This document shows positions 15,419-24,409 of a stretch of DNA of 64,000 nucleotides, one piece after another. A model generated the notes under the pieces. That model saw only the letters and a program-made list of their open reading frames with translations. It was not told the DNA's origin and ran no database searches. The stretch is from DATEDA01 sp963789885 (GTDB lineage: Bacteria; Pseudomonadota; Gammaproteobacteria; Burkholderiales; SG8-39), in assembly GCA_963789885.1 (NCBI GenBank), contig CAWBNB010000064.1, positions 186,001 through 250,000 of the forward strand, in the 5' to 3' direction. The stretch's first letter is position 1. Each line of letters starts with the position of its first letter. Position numbers and translations under genes: made by a program.

Positions 15419-17701
15419 TCAATGCCTCCCTCTCAGCGCCCGCCAGACCTTCTCGCGCGTCGCCGGCATGTCGATGTGCCCCACGCCGGTGCGTGCGTAC
15501 AGCGCGTCGACCACCGCGTTGATCACCGCCGGCGGCGACCCGACCGCGCCGGCCTCGCCCGCGCCCTTCACCCCGAGCGGGTTCGCGGTGCAGGGCACGT
15601 TGTGGAATTCGCAGTCGAACGACGGCACGTCGTCGGCGCGCGGCATCGTGTAGTCCATGAACGAGCCGGTGAGGAGCTGGGCGGTCTCCGGGTCGTACAT
15701 CCCGTGCTCGAGCAGCGCCTGGCCGACGCCCTGCACCGTGCCGCCGTGGATCTGGCCCTCGGCAAGCATCGGGTTGATCGTACGGCCGAAGTCGTCGACG
15801 ATCGTGTAGCGCTCGATCTTCGTCTCGCCGGTGTCGGCGTCGACCTCCACCTCGACGATGTGGCAGCCGTTCGGGTAGGTGTACTTCTCCGGGTTGCGGG
15901 TGTGCGTGGCCTCGAGGCCCTTCGCCTTCTTCGCGACGTCGAAAAGCGAGACGCCGCGATCGGTGCCCGCGATCCAGTACCGGCCGTCGCGATACTCGAC
16001 GTCGGCCGCCGCCGCCTCGAGCAGACTCGCCGCCGTCTCTTTCCCTTTGCCAACCGCCTCGTCCGCGGCGTCGATCGCCGCCACGCCACCGATTGCGAGG
16101 AAGCGGCTCCCGCCCGTCAGTCCGTTGGGGACGATGTCGGTATCGCCCTGCACCACCTCGATCGCCTCCGCGTCGATCCCGAGCTTGTCGGAAAGCACCT
16201 GCTTGAAGCTCGTGGTGTGGCCCTGTCCGTTGTCCTGCATGCCCGAGATCAGTGTTACCTTGCCCTCGCCGCCGATCTTGACGGTCACGGTGTCGCCATT
16301 CCCGCCGCCGCAGCGCTCGATGTACATCCCAAGCCCGATCCCGCGCAGCTTCCCCCGTTTAGCCGCCGCGTCGCGACGCGCCGCAAAGCCGGCCCAATCG
16401 GCCTTTTGCATCGCGAGCTTCATCGCCCCGGCGAAGTCGCCGCTGTCGTACTCGCTCTCGACCGGCGTCTGATACGGGAACGCGTCGATGAAGTTGCGCC
16501 GCCGGATCTCGTCGGGCTCGAGGCCGAGCTCGCGCGCGGCGAGATCGACGATACGCTCGATGACGTAGATCCCTTCCGGGCGCCCGGCGCCGCGATAGGC
16601 GTCGACCGGGACGGTATTCGTCACGATGCCCCTGGTTCTCAACACAATCGCCGGAATGCGATACACGCTCGAGAGCACGAACAGCAGCAGCTGCGGGATG
16701 AACGGCCCGAAGTTCGAGAGATACGCGCCCATGTTCGCGTAGTTGGTGACCCGCAGCGCCAGGAACTTTGCGCCGGCGTCGAGCGCTAGCTCGGCGATCG
16801 TGTAGTTGTCGCGGCCCTGGACGTCGGAGACGAACGTCTCGCTCCGCTCGCCCGTCCAGCGCACCGCGCGCTTCAGCTTCCGCGACGCCCACACCACGAG
16901 CGGCTGCTCCGGGTGCAGGAAGATCTTCATCCCGAAAGCGCCGCCGACGTTGCCGGAGATCACGCGCAGCTTCGCGGCCCCGAGCTTGAGGATCGGGTCG
17001 GCGATCTGGCCATGGATGACGTGCGGACCCTGGGTCGGCGTGTAGAGCGTCGACCGGTCGGTCGCCGGGTCGTAGTCCGCGAGCGCAGCCCGCGGCTCGA
17101 GCGGGTTCGCCACGAGCCGGTTGTTGACGAGCTCGAGCTTCACGACGTGCTTCGCGCGCGCGAACGCGGCGTCGACTGCCATCGCATCGCCGTTCACGAT
17201 GTCGAAGCAGACGTTGTTCTTGATGGCGGGCCACACCAGCGGCGCGCCCGGCTTGGTCGCGGCGTAGGTGTCGGCCACCCCGGGGAGCGGGTCGTAGTCG
17301 ATCTCGATCAGCTCGGCGGCATCCTTCGCCCGGGCAAGCGAATCGGCGACGACCAGCGCCACGGGATCACCCACGTGCCGCACCCGGTCGATCGCGAGCA
17401 GCGGCCGCGGCGTCTCGCCGCGTTGCGACCCGTCGGTGTTCGTCACCGGGATCATGCACGGGATCTCGCCGAGGCCGTCGGCCTTCACGTCCGCACCGGT
17501 CAGCACCGCGAGCACGCCCGCCGCCTTGCGCGCGGCGGTCGCGTCGATCCGCCTGATCGACGCGTGCGCGTGCGGCGACCGCACGACGAACGCATGCGCC
17601 TCGTTCGCGAGACGGACGTCGTCCGCGTAGCGCCCCGCGCCGCGGACGAGCGTCAGGTCTTCGATGCGGGAGATGGACTGGCCGAGGGAGAACTTCGACA
17701 T
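15419..17701 (-). CDS. Molybdopterin hydroxylase large subunit (CoxL/xanthine dehydrogenase family), orphan
   Basis: A 760-residue molybdenum-binding subunit of the xanthine dehydrogenase/CO dehydrogenase family. It hydroxylates a C-H or aldehyde group using Mo-cytosine-dinucleotide cofactor. Motifs seen: GNVGGAFGMK (about residues 264-273), the AYRGAGRPE active-site loop (form II type, not the AYxCSFR loop of true CO dehydrogenase), and NPLGVKGAGEAGAVGSPPA near the C-terminus with the catalytic Glu. The start MSKFSLGQSISRIED is chosen over a longer reading because it matches the family N-terminus. No Fe-S (CoxS) or FAD (CoxM) subunit is adjacent, which is unusual. A VOC gene lies 41 bp upstream on the same strand. 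Confidence 0.88.
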   Translation of the reverse strand: MSKFSLGQSISRIEDLTLVRGAGRYADDVRLANEAHAFVVRSPHAHASIRRIDATAARKAAGVLAVLTGADVKADGLGEIPCMIPVTNTDGSQRGETPRPLLAIDRVRHVGDPVALVVADSLARAKDAAELIEIDYDPLPGVADTYAATKPGAPLVWPAIKNNVCFDIVNGDAMAVDAAFARAKHVVKLELVNNRLVANPLEPRAALADYDPATDRSTLYTPTQGPHVIHGQIADPILKLGAAKLRVISGNVGGAFGMKIFLHPEQPLVVWASRKLKRAVRWTGERSETFVSDVQGRDNYTIAELALDAGAKFLALRVTNYANMGAYLSNFGPFIPQLLLFVLSSVYRIPAIVLRTRGIVTNTVPVDAYRGAGRPEGIYVIERIVDLAARELGLEPDEIRRRNFIDAFPYQTPVESEYDSGDFAGAMKLAMQKADWAGFAARRDAAAKRGKLRGIGLGMYIERCGGGNGDTVTVKIGGEGKVTLISGMQDNGQGHTTSFKQVLSDKLGIDAEAIEVVQGDTDIVPNGLTGGSRFLAIGGVAAIDAADEAVGKGKETAASLLEAAAADVEYRDGRYWIAGTDRGVSLFDVAKKAKGLEATHTRNPEKYTYPNGCHIVEVEVDADTGETKIERYTIVDDFGRTINPMLAEGQIHGGTVQGVGQALLEHGMYDPETAQLLTGSFMDYTMPRADDVPSFDCEFHNVPCTANPLGVKGAGEAGAVGSPPAVINAVVDALYARTGVGHIDMPATREKVWRALRGRH

Positions 17702-17742
17702 GGATTGCGCTCCGGGGGGGACTGCTGCGACGCGCCGGAATC

Positions 17743-18291
17743 CTACCCCATCCGCCGTGCCATCTCGCCCTGCCACTCGCGCATCGGCCGGAAACCGGGC
17801 AGGCTGCGCGCCGTCTCCTCGGCCCAGCGCATCAGCGCCTCGTCGGACCGGGAGAAGTCGAACGGGATCCGCAGCGGCTGCGTCACGTGCCACGGCGTGT
17901 CGATGAACAGCTCCACGCGGTTGCCCTCGGGATCGCGGAAATAGACGCTAAGGGCGTTGCCGTGGCTGATCGGGCGGATCTCGGTGACCGCCTCGGCCTG
18001 GAGCCGTTCGTGCAATCCCCGCAGGTCCGCGAGACTGTCGACCCGGAAGGACAGCTGGTTCACTACGTTGAACGGCACCTCCGCCGGACGTCCCGATGCG
18101 AGCACGAGCTGGTGATGCTCGCGCGGATCGCGCGAGAGGAACACGAGGTCAACCGTCCCCCCCGGCGTCTCGAGCGGTCCGCGGTCGGTCACGACGAGGC
18201 CCATGAAGCGCGTATAGAAGCCCTCCATCCGCGCCAGGTCGCGCACGTAGATCCCAACGTGGCTGAACGCAATGCGGGGTGCTGCGGCCAT
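17743..18291 (-). CDS. VOC-family dioxygenase/glyoxalase-like protein
   Basis: A 182-residue vicinal oxygen chelate protein. The first motif is FSHVGIYVRDLARMEGFYTR (residues 9-28), with the His metal ligand. The second half contains YFRDPEGNRVELFIDTP, with the Glu ligand. The layout resembles single-ring catechol-type extradiol dioxygenases or glyoxalases; the substrate is unknown. It lies upstream of the molybdenum hydroxylase on the same strand and divergently from an FAH-family hydrolase. A hydroxylase, ring-cleaving enzyme and hydrolase could form a short degradation pathway, but that is inference. Confidence 0.82.
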   Translation of the reverse strand: MAAAPRIAFSHVGIYVRDLARMEGFYTRFMGLVVTDRGPLETPGGTVDLVFLSRDPREHHQLVLASGRPAEVPFNVVNQLSFRVDSLADLRGLHERLQAEAVTEIRPISHGNALSVYFRDPEGNRVELFIDTPWHVTQPLRIPFDFSRSDEALMRWAEETARSLPGFRPMREWQGEMARRMG

Positions 18292-18371
18292 GGCGGCTCC
18301 TTCGCTGTACGCGCCTCGCGCGAAGTCTGTGTCCGCGAGCGCGCCCAGGTCAAGCGAGGATCGGACGGAAA

Positions 18372-18400
18372 TTGACACCGTCCATCGAGGTGGGTACCTT
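18372..18400 (+). promoter_or_regulatory. Candidate sigma70-like promoter for the FAH gene
   Basis: A perfect TTGACA (18372-18377) is followed after 17 bp by TACCTT (18395-18400), a weak -10 box. A near-palindromic CTATATGTATAG follows at 18411-18422, then the AAAGGAG ribosome site of the FAH-family gene. Prediction from spacing only. Confidence 0.4.
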
Positions 18401-18437
18401 CGGCGCAACACTATATGTATAGGTCAAAGGAGTCGAC

Positions 18438-19286
18438 ATGAAGCTCGCAAGCTATTCGCTCGACGGCCGGCCGAGCTACGGCGTCGTCGAAGGCAACGGC
18501 GTCATCGACCTCGGCCGCCGGATCGGCGCCAAACACCCGGATCTGCGCGCACTCATCACGGCGAATGCGCTCGACGAGGCGAGGCGGGCCGCCACGGGGG
18601 CGAAGCCCGACGCAAGCATCGACGCGATCACTTTCCTGCCGGTGATCCCCAACCCGGACAAGATCGTCTGCGTCGGCCTCAACTACGAGGAGCACCGGGT
18701 CGAGACCAATCGCGACAAGACCGAGAACCCGGCCCTCTTCCTGCGGGTCCCCGGCTCGCAGCTCGGCCACAGGCAGCCGCTGCTGCGCCCGCGCGAATCG
18801 AAGATGCTCGACTACGAAGGCGAGATCGCGGTGATCATCGGCGCAGGCGGACGGCGCATCCCGGAGTCGGACGCCTGGCGTCACATCGTCGGGTACGCCT
18901 GCTATAACGACGGGTCGGTGCGCGACTTCCAGCGCCACACGGTGCAATGGACGGCCGGCAAGAACTTCGCGCGCACCGGCGCCTTCGGGCCGTGGATGGT
19001 CACCGCCGACGAGATCCCGCCGGGAACGGTGCTCACGCTCGTCACGCGGCTGAACGGGACCGAAATGCAGCGCGCCACCACCGAGATGATGATCTTCAAG
19101 ATCCCGCGCCTCATCAACTACATCTCGACCTTCACCGAGCTCGTCCCGGGCGACGTGATCGTGACCGGCACGCCAGGGGGCGTCGGCTCGCGGCGCACCC
19201 CGCCGGTGTGGATGAATCCCGGCGACAAGGTCGAGATCGAAGTCGACAAGGTCGGCGTGCTCGTGAACCCGATCGGCGAGGACTGA
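18438..19286 (+). CDS. Fumarylacetoacetate hydrolase family protein
   Basis: A 282-residue member of the FAH fold: acylpyruvases, oxaloacetate decarboxylases and 2-hydroxyhepta-diene-dioate isomerases. Family motifs include KIVCVGLNYEEHRVET (about residues 75-90), metal-ligand segment LDYEGEIAVII near 131-141, YNDGSVRDFQRHTVQW, and PGDVIVTGTPGGVG near the C-terminus. An AAAGGAG site lies 9 bases before the ATG. It diverges from the VOC and molybdenum hydroxylase genes and may process their ring-cleavage product. It is not the FahA of tyrosine degradation, which is at 36.5 kb. Confidence 0.85.
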   Translation: MKLASYSLDGRPSYGVVEGNGVIDLGRRIGAKHPDLRALITANALDEARRAATGAKPDASIDAITFLPVIPNPDKIVCVGLNYEEHRVETNRDKTENPALFLRVPGSQLGHRQPLLRPRESKMLDYEGEIAVIIGAGGRRIPESDAWRHIVGYACYNDGSVRDFQRHTVQWTAGKNFARTGAFGPWMVTADEIPPGTVLTLVTRLNGTEMQRATTEMMIFKIPRLINYISTFTELVPGDVIVTGTPGGVGSRRTPPVWMNPGDKVEIEVDKVGVLVNPIGED

Positions 19287-19323
19287 GCCGGCTGAGCCTG
19301 GCCGGAGCCAGGGCTGCCGGGAG

Positions 19324-20319
19324 CTAGGGCTGCGCCGCCGCGGCCGTCGTCACCGACGGCGGCTTCTTCCCCGCGCCGCGCATGTCGACCACCCGGTTCA
19401 GGAGTTCGAACCAGAACGGGCCGCCGAGGCTCACCGCGAGCGCGGTGATCAGCCAGCCGATCGCCTTCAGCACCCATGCGGTGCCGGAGCGCGCCTTGGT
19501 CTCGCTCCAGCACTGGCCGAGCATCGTGCGGATGCTCCGCACGTCGAGGTCGGCCGTCCAGTCCTTGGCGACGCAGGAGAAGCCGATCGGCAGGCCCTGG
19601 CGCTCGATCGTCTGCAGTTTCTCGGTGACGCTCGCGATCGCCTCGCCCGGTACCGGCTGGGGGCTCGCGGCGACGCGCGCGCCCTCCTCCGCGAGCGATG
19701 CGCGCAGCGTCGGATTGTGCACCAGCGTCCGGGTGATCTCGATCGTATCGACGTTGAAGACGACCGCGACGGCCGCGCCGACCCAGAAGAGCCACCAGCG
19801 CGCGCGCCGCTTGTACCACCCCGATACGCGGTCCATCGCCGCCTCGTACCACGCAGCGACGTTCCGGCGTGCGACGTCGAGGTCGTTGCCGGCCTGCTCG
19901 ACGAGCGGGAGTAGCGACTCGCCGATCGTGAAGCCGGAGGCGCGGCAGGTCCGCGCCGCTTCGAGGACGTCGCTGGCGGACAGCGGCTGGCCGCTCGCAT
20001 GCGGCGCCTCGCCCCGGATCTGCGCGGCCTTGTGCACCACGACGTCGAACAGCGCCTGGGCGAACGTCTCGCCCGGGATGTAGGAAGGGTGCTGGATCTT
20101 TCCCGGGACGTCGCGATAGAGGCTGGTGAGCAGCGGATGATTCACCACGCGAAGATAGATCCACCGGTCGGGCAGGAGGTTCATCAGCCCGAGGCGCAGG
20201 AACCGGCCGCGCAGGCTGAGCTTGTGCACGACCAGCTCGATCAGCCCGGAGCAGAGCGTGCTGACGAGGAAATAGACGAGCGCGAGCCCGATTGCGACTT
20301 CGGCGAGGGTCAGGAGCAT
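19324..20319 (-). CDS. Membrane protein of unknown function, partner of the DUF2235 gene
   Basis: A 331-residue protein. One strong hydrophobic span lies at the N-terminus (LAEVAIGLALVYFLVSTLCS), a second in the middle (ARWWLFWVGAAVAVVFNVDT), and a third near the C-terminus (AWVLKAIGWLITALAVSLGG). Between the first two lies a soluble segment with NHPLLTSLYRDVPG and HPSYIPGETFAQALFD. I recognise the type as a conserved hypothetical membrane protein but no function. It starts 13 bp after the DUF2235 hydrolase stop on the same strand, so the two are probably co-transcribed and may work together at the envelope. Confidence 0.7.
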   Translation of the reverse strand: MLLTLAEVAIGLALVYFLVSTLCSGLIELVVHKLSLRGRFLRLGLMNLLPDRWIYLRVVNHPLLTSLYRDVPGKIQHPSYIPGETFAQALFDVVVHKAAQIRGEAPHASGQPLSASDVLEAARTCRASGFTIGESLLPLVEQAGNDLDVARRNVAAWYEAAMDRVSGWYKRRARWWLFWVGAAVAVVFNVDTIEITRTLVHNPTLRASLAEEGARVAASPQPVPGEAIASVTEKLQTIERQGLPIGFSCVAKDWTADLDVRSIRTMLGQCWSETKARSGTAWVLKAIGWLITALAVSLGGPFWFELLNRVVDMRGAGKKPPSVTTAAAAQP

Positions 20320-20332
20320 GGGGGCCGGTTCC

Positions 20333-21572
20333 CTAGACCTGCGGCGCCTGGAACATCCCGGTGCGCGAGTAGACGGTTTCGTCCTGCAGGTCCGCGCGCC
20401 CGGCATGCGCCAGGTTGTAGGGGCGGTACCTCGGGTCCGACGACCACTTCTTCCGCGCCGACTCGTCGATCGTCTCGTTCACGCCCTTGAGCTGCATCGG
20501 GCGGTAGAAGCGCCGGAAGAGCTTCAACGAACTTGTACGCGCCGTAGCCCATCTCGCTGAACGAGTCGCGGACCTGCGACAGGTACTCGTCGCCGCGTAG
20601 CTTGAATTCCTCGGGGAGCGCCGCCTTGCAGCGCGGGCCTTCGGCGTCTGCCGGCATGCCGGTCGTGACGAACAGCAGCCCGCGCTTCGTCGCCTCCTCG
20701 GCGACCCAGGCGAGCGGCGGGTCGGGCAGCGTGTCGTCATCGTAGCCGCCGCCGACGTTCGAGTGCGCGCCGGGGAACCAGCGCTGCTCGACCGTCTGGT
20801 GGGGGTACTTCGAGGTCCACAGCGTGACGTCGTACTCCTCGCGGTGCTCGTCGATCGCTACCGCGTGGAACGCGTTCTGGATCACCTTGCCGAGCCCGGT
20901 GTCGTGGAACTCGTACTTGCCGCGATCCAGTCCGAGCTTGTCGACCGAGCGCGGGATGCCGAGCGCGCCCACCGTGTCCCACACGCCGAGGAACTTGATC
21001 GCGAGCTCGTCGTCGGGACAGGAGTACTTGCGGCGGAAGTCCACGCACTCGGGCGCGTCACGCGTGGTCGCGTTGGCGTACGGCGGCGCCTCGATCTTGG
21101 CGCGATACAGCGCCCATGTCTCCTGCACGATCGGGTCGTCGGGCGTTACGAGACGCCGTCTGCCGCGTTCGCGGAAGAGGTCCTTCTTCAGGATGCCGCA
21201 ACGGTTCACCATGCCGCCGAGCGACCGCGCGGTGAACGCGCCGCGGCTGAAGCCGAAGAGGAAGAGCTCGTCCGGACCCTCGACCGGCTCCTCGCCGAAG
21301 CGCGACTCCTCCTTCCAGTTCTCGCCCTTCTGGTGGTAGTTGTTCACGAGCCAGCAATAGCCCTGGAGGATGTTGACGTCGAGTCCGCGCCCGAGCGTGC
21401 CGCCGCGCACCCGGTCGCCGAACTTCGTACCGACGCCTTCGTCGTAGAATTTGAGCTGGCCGCGGCAGCCGACGTCCCGATCGGCGATTGCGGCGTAGAG
21501 CCGCGAAACGTTCGTCTGGTCCTCGGCCGTGTTCCAGGTGCCGTCGAAACACACCACAAGACGTCCGCGCAT
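20333..21572 (-). CDS. DUF2235 / Tle1-like alpha/beta hydrolase (frameshift near the 3' end)
   Basis: About 412 residues when the frame is repaired. DUF2235 proteins include type VI secretion phospholipase effectors (Tle1) and other lipases. Visible: CFDGTWN at residues 8-14, nucleophile motif GFSRGAFTAR near 107-116, FLGVWDTVGALGIP with the acid residue, and WFPGAHSNVGGGYDDD with the His, giving a full Ser-Asp-His set. A GAGGAGG site precedes the ATG. One extra A near 20526 (plus strand) breaks the frame after YGAYKFV. The proper end (RRFYRPMQLKGVNETIDE to MFQAPQV, stop at 20333) is in the neighbouring frame; unrepaired translation ends at 20310. No VgrG, Hcp or other T6SS gene is nearby. 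Confidence 0.78.
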
Positions 21573-21732
21573 GAGAAATCCTCCTCACCCCGTCGGGGCT
21601 GTGCTGCGGGTAAACTAGTCTCTGGGCGTGTGGCTGTGAATCGCACTAATGGTCTAACTCGCGGTCAAGACACGGCCTAACACCGCCCGGAACCGTCAGT
21701 TTTTCCGCACTGTGGCGCAGCCCTCGAGGAAG

Positions 21733-22512
21733 ATGTCAACGTCATCGACGCCCGATGACGTGATCGAGCCCGGCGAGTCGTTCGTGGGCTCCGACCGGAC
21801 CGCCGCGGAGGAGCGCAGCCTCTGCCGCGAGGACCTGGTCGACAACATTCTGCGGCGGGCGCTCGAGCGCTCGGCGTGCGCCGCGGACCTCCTCTCGGAG
21901 CAGGCGCTCGAGGATTCGCTGCAGGCCGCGCTGCGCGCGTCGCATCGTCAGCCGGACGTGTGGGTCTTCGCCTACGGTTCGCTGATCTGGAACCCGGTCC
22001 TCGACTTCGACGAGCGGGTCGTCGCCACCGTCCACGGCTATCACCGCAGCTTCTGCCTGTGGTCGCGCGTGAACCGCGGCACGCCCGAGCGGCCCGGCCT
22101 GGTGCTCGGGCTCGACCGCGGCGGCCGCTGCACCGGCATCGTGTATCGAATCCCGGAGCGCCTTGCGGAGGAGGAGCTGCGGCTGTTGTGGCGGCGCGAG
22201 ATGCTGCTCGGCTCGTACGCGCCGCGGTGGACGGTCGTCACGCACGGACCGCGCACGTTCCGCGCGCTCGCTTTCGTCGTCGATCGCGACCGCTCCGGTT
22301 ACGCCGGGCGGCTGCCGGCGGAACAGATAGCTGAACGCCTGATCCACGCCCGCGGCACGATCGGCACCGGGCTCGATTACCTGCGGCGGACGATCGACGG
22401 ACTCGCCGCCGCGGGAATCCGCGATCCGCATCTCGTGAACGTGGACGCGCTCGTGCGGCAGCGGCTCGGCGAGGACGAGCCGCACCGGCCGCGCGCGGAT
22501 CTGCAACTCTGA
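21733..22512 (+). CDS. ChaC-like gamma-glutamylcyclotransferase (copy 1)
   Basis: A 259-residue protein with the ChaC fold. ChaC enzymes cleave glutathione to 5-oxoproline and cysteinylglycine. Key motif VWVFAYGSLIWNP lies near residues 76-88, with the YGSL loop. HRSFCLWSRVNRGTPERPGL and LLWRREMLLGSYAPRW follow, as in proteobacterial ChaC-like proteins. The first 70 residues are a low-conservation acidic extension. A GTG at 21712 would add seven residues; neither start has a good ribosome site. A paralogue lies at 23.6 kb, with a hydrolase gene between them on the opposite strand. Confidence 0.8.
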   Translation: MSTSSTPDDVIEPGESFVGSDRTAAEERSLCREDLVDNILRRALERSACAADLLSEQALEDSLQAALRASHRQPDVWVFAYGSLIWNPVLDFDERVVATVHGYHRSFCLWSRVNRGTPERPGLVLGLDRGGRCTGIVYRIPERLAEEELRLLWRREMLLGSYAPRWTVVTHGPRTFRALAFVVDRDRSGYAGRLPAEQIAERLIHARGTIGTGLDYLRRTIDGLAAAGIRDPHLVNVDALVRQRLGEDEPHRPRADLQL

Positions 22513-22526
22513 GGTACGGCGCCGCT

Positions 22527-23471
22527 TCAGCGCGCGAGCAGGAAGTCCCGCACGACGTCGATCTGGTCGTCGCTCATCAGCCACGGCGCGTGGCCGATGC
22601 CCGGGAACTCGACCACCCGCGCCTTCGGTCCCCGTGCAGCCATCTGCTGCGCGGTCGCCTCGAGCAGCAGGTCGGACTCCGCGCCGCGCAGCACGAGCGT
22701 CGGGCACTTGATCGCTTCCCACACCGGCCACAGGTCGACGCCGAGCAGGAAGTCGCCGCCGAACTCGATGTCGCCGTGCTTCGCGCGCCGCAGCCCGCTC
22801 ACGATCCCCGGGTCGTAGGCGAGGCTCCAGGTGCCGTCGTCGTTCCGGCGCGCGCTGTGCCGCGTGACGTGGCGCCACTTGGCGTCGTCGAGCGGACCGA
22901 ATGACACGCACGCTTCACGCAGGTGCCGCTCGAGCTCCGGCAGATCCTTGAATTTCGCGTGCAGGCCCGAGTGCACGTTCTTCAACCGTACGAGACCCGA
23001 CCACGGCACGAGCGGGCCGATGTCGTTCAGCACCAGCCGGCCGATCGGCGAACGTAGCTTCGCGGCCGTCATCATGCCGATCAGCCCGCCCATCGACGTG
23101 CCGACCCAGTCGACCCGCTCCGGACATCCGGCATGCCGCAGCACGCGCACGAGGTCGTGGATCGCCCCACCGGGGTGCGCCACCACGTGCGCAAGCAGCG
23201 TCGCGGCGTCCGACTGATAGAGCGCATAGCCGTAGTCGGAGCTGTCCGGCAGCCAGTCGCTCGCCCCGCGTCCGGGAACGTCCATGCAGACGACGCGGCA
23301 GTCGCCGGCGAGCCGCGCGGCGAGATAGTCGAAATCCCGGCTGTTGCGCGTGAGGCCGTGGACGCAGATCACGACGTGCGGGTTGTGCGGGCTCCCCCAC
23401 TCGGTGTACGCCACGCGGTGGAAACCGTGCGGACCAAGGCTGGGGAAGTACCGGAGTCGGGGATGGGCCAT
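22527..23471 (-). CDS. Alpha/beta hydrolase
   Basis: A 314-residue alpha/beta hydrolase. The oxyanion region is VICVHGLTRNSRDFDY (about residues 34-49). The nucleophile elbow is WVGTSMGGLIGMM near 121-133. LVLRGAESDLLL carries the late Asp, and FPGIGHAPWL the His near residue 293. MAHPRLRYFPSLG is chosen as start; a longer reading to 23528 adds 19 residues without a ribosome site. It lies convergent to ChaC copy 1 (14 bp apart) and divergent from ChaC copy 2. The substrate is unknown. Confidence 0.85.
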   Translation of the reverse strand: MAHPRLRYFPSLGPHGFHRVAYTEWGSPHNPHVVICVHGLTRNSRDFDYLAARLAGDCRVVCMDVPGRGASDWLPDSSDYGYALYQSDAATLLAHVVAHPGGAIHDLVRVLRHAGCPERVDWVGTSMGGLIGMMTAAKLRSPIGRLVLNDIGPLVPWSGLVRLKNVHSGLHAKFKDLPELERHLREACVSFGPLDDAKWRHVTRHSARRNDDGTWSLAYDPGIVSGLRRAKHGDIEFGGDFLLGVDLWPVWEAIKCPTLVLRGAESDLLLEATAQQMAARGPKARVVEFPGIGHAPWLMSDDQIDVVRDFLLAR

Positions 23472-23617
23472 GAGGGGGACCGCCGCCGGCCGTGCGAGCG
23501 ACCGGGGATTGTGGGCGCCCGGCACCATGGCGGCAAGCGCAGCGAATGCGGAATAATTCCTGCATGGACGGCCGGAGACCTGTCAACCCGAAGCGGAGGG
23601 GGACCGTTCCCCCAGCT

Positions 23618-24307
23618 ATGTCCCTGACGCGCGAGGATCTCGAGAACGGACGGATGCGGCAGCTCCTCGCGGCCTCCGGGCTCGGCCCCCGCCCGCTCAC
23701 CGACGAGGAGCTCGACGCCTCAATTCAGTGCGTGCTCGCGGGGGTCCGCACCGGCGAGGACGTCTGGGTCTTCGCCTACGGATCGCTGCTCTGGAACCCG
23801 CTGCTGCAGCATGACGAACGCCGGCCGGCGACGCTGCGCGGCTTCCACCGCCGGTTCTGCCTCTGGTCGCGGATGGGGCGCGGCACCCCGGACAACCCCG
23901 GGCTCGTCCTCGGCCTCGACCTCGGCGGCAGCTGCCACGGGCTCGCCTATCGCCTACCCGCCGAACAGGCTGCGGCGGAGCTGCGCCTGCTGTGGCACCG
24001 CGAAATGGTGAGCGGCTCCTACTCGCCGCGCTGGGTGCGGATCGAGGCCGCGCCGTGCGCAGCGAGCCAGGGCTGCAAGGAGGAGCTCCGCGCCCTCGCA
24101 TTCGTCGTGAATCGCGAGCACCCGAACTACGCCGGCCGCCTCCCGGTGGACGTCGTCACGCGCGCGCTCGCCGCCGCCTGCGGCCATATCGGCAGCTCGG
24201 CCGAGTACCTGCACAACACCGTCGCCGCCCTCGCCGCGCACGGGCTGCGCGACGCCTATCTCGAGCGCCTCACAGAACACCTCGCGCGGGAAGCCGCCCC
24301 GAAGTAG
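23618..24307 (+). CDS. ChaC-like gamma-glutamylcyclotransferase (copy 2)
   Basis: A 229-residue ChaC-like protein. VWVFAYGSLLWNPLLQHDER lies near residues 49-68, then GFHRRFCLWSRMGRGTPDNPG and LLWHREMVSGSYSPRW. It is clearly related to copy 1 over the catalytic domain but lacks its long N-terminal extension. The ATG at 23618 fits the start of homology (MSLTREDLENGRMRQLL); upstream in-frame codons are discounted as no better ribosome site is seen. Predicted role: glutathione or gamma-glutamyl peptide degradation in the cytoplasm. Confidence 0.82.
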   Translation: MSLTREDLENGRMRQLLAASGLGPRPLTDEELDASIQCVLAGVRTGEDVWVFAYGSLLWNPLLQHDERRPATLRGFHRRFCLWSRMGRGTPDNPGLVLGLDLGGSCHGLAYRLPAEQAAAELRLLWHREMVSGSYSPRWVRIEAAPCAASQGCKEELRALAFVVNREHPNYAGRLPVDVVTRALAAACGHIGSSAEYLHNTVAALAAHGLRDAYLERLTEHLAREAAPK

Positions 24308-24409
24308 CCGTCCGCCCCCCGGCGCCCGCGCGCCCGGCGGCCGACTGTCAGGAAGTTCACGCCTCCCCGACCAAGCCTTCGATCACGTCACGATCGAAGG
24401 AGAAACTCC

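Noticed and set aside
15419..17701. True carbon monoxide dehydrogenase large subunit
   Set aside because: The active-site loop reads AYRGAGRP and not AYxCSFR, and no CoxS or CoxM genes are adjacent.
20333..21572. Type VI secretion cluster around the DUF2235 gene
   Set aside because: No VgrG, Hcp, Tss or PAAR motifs occur in the window; the hydrolase alone does not show a T6SS.
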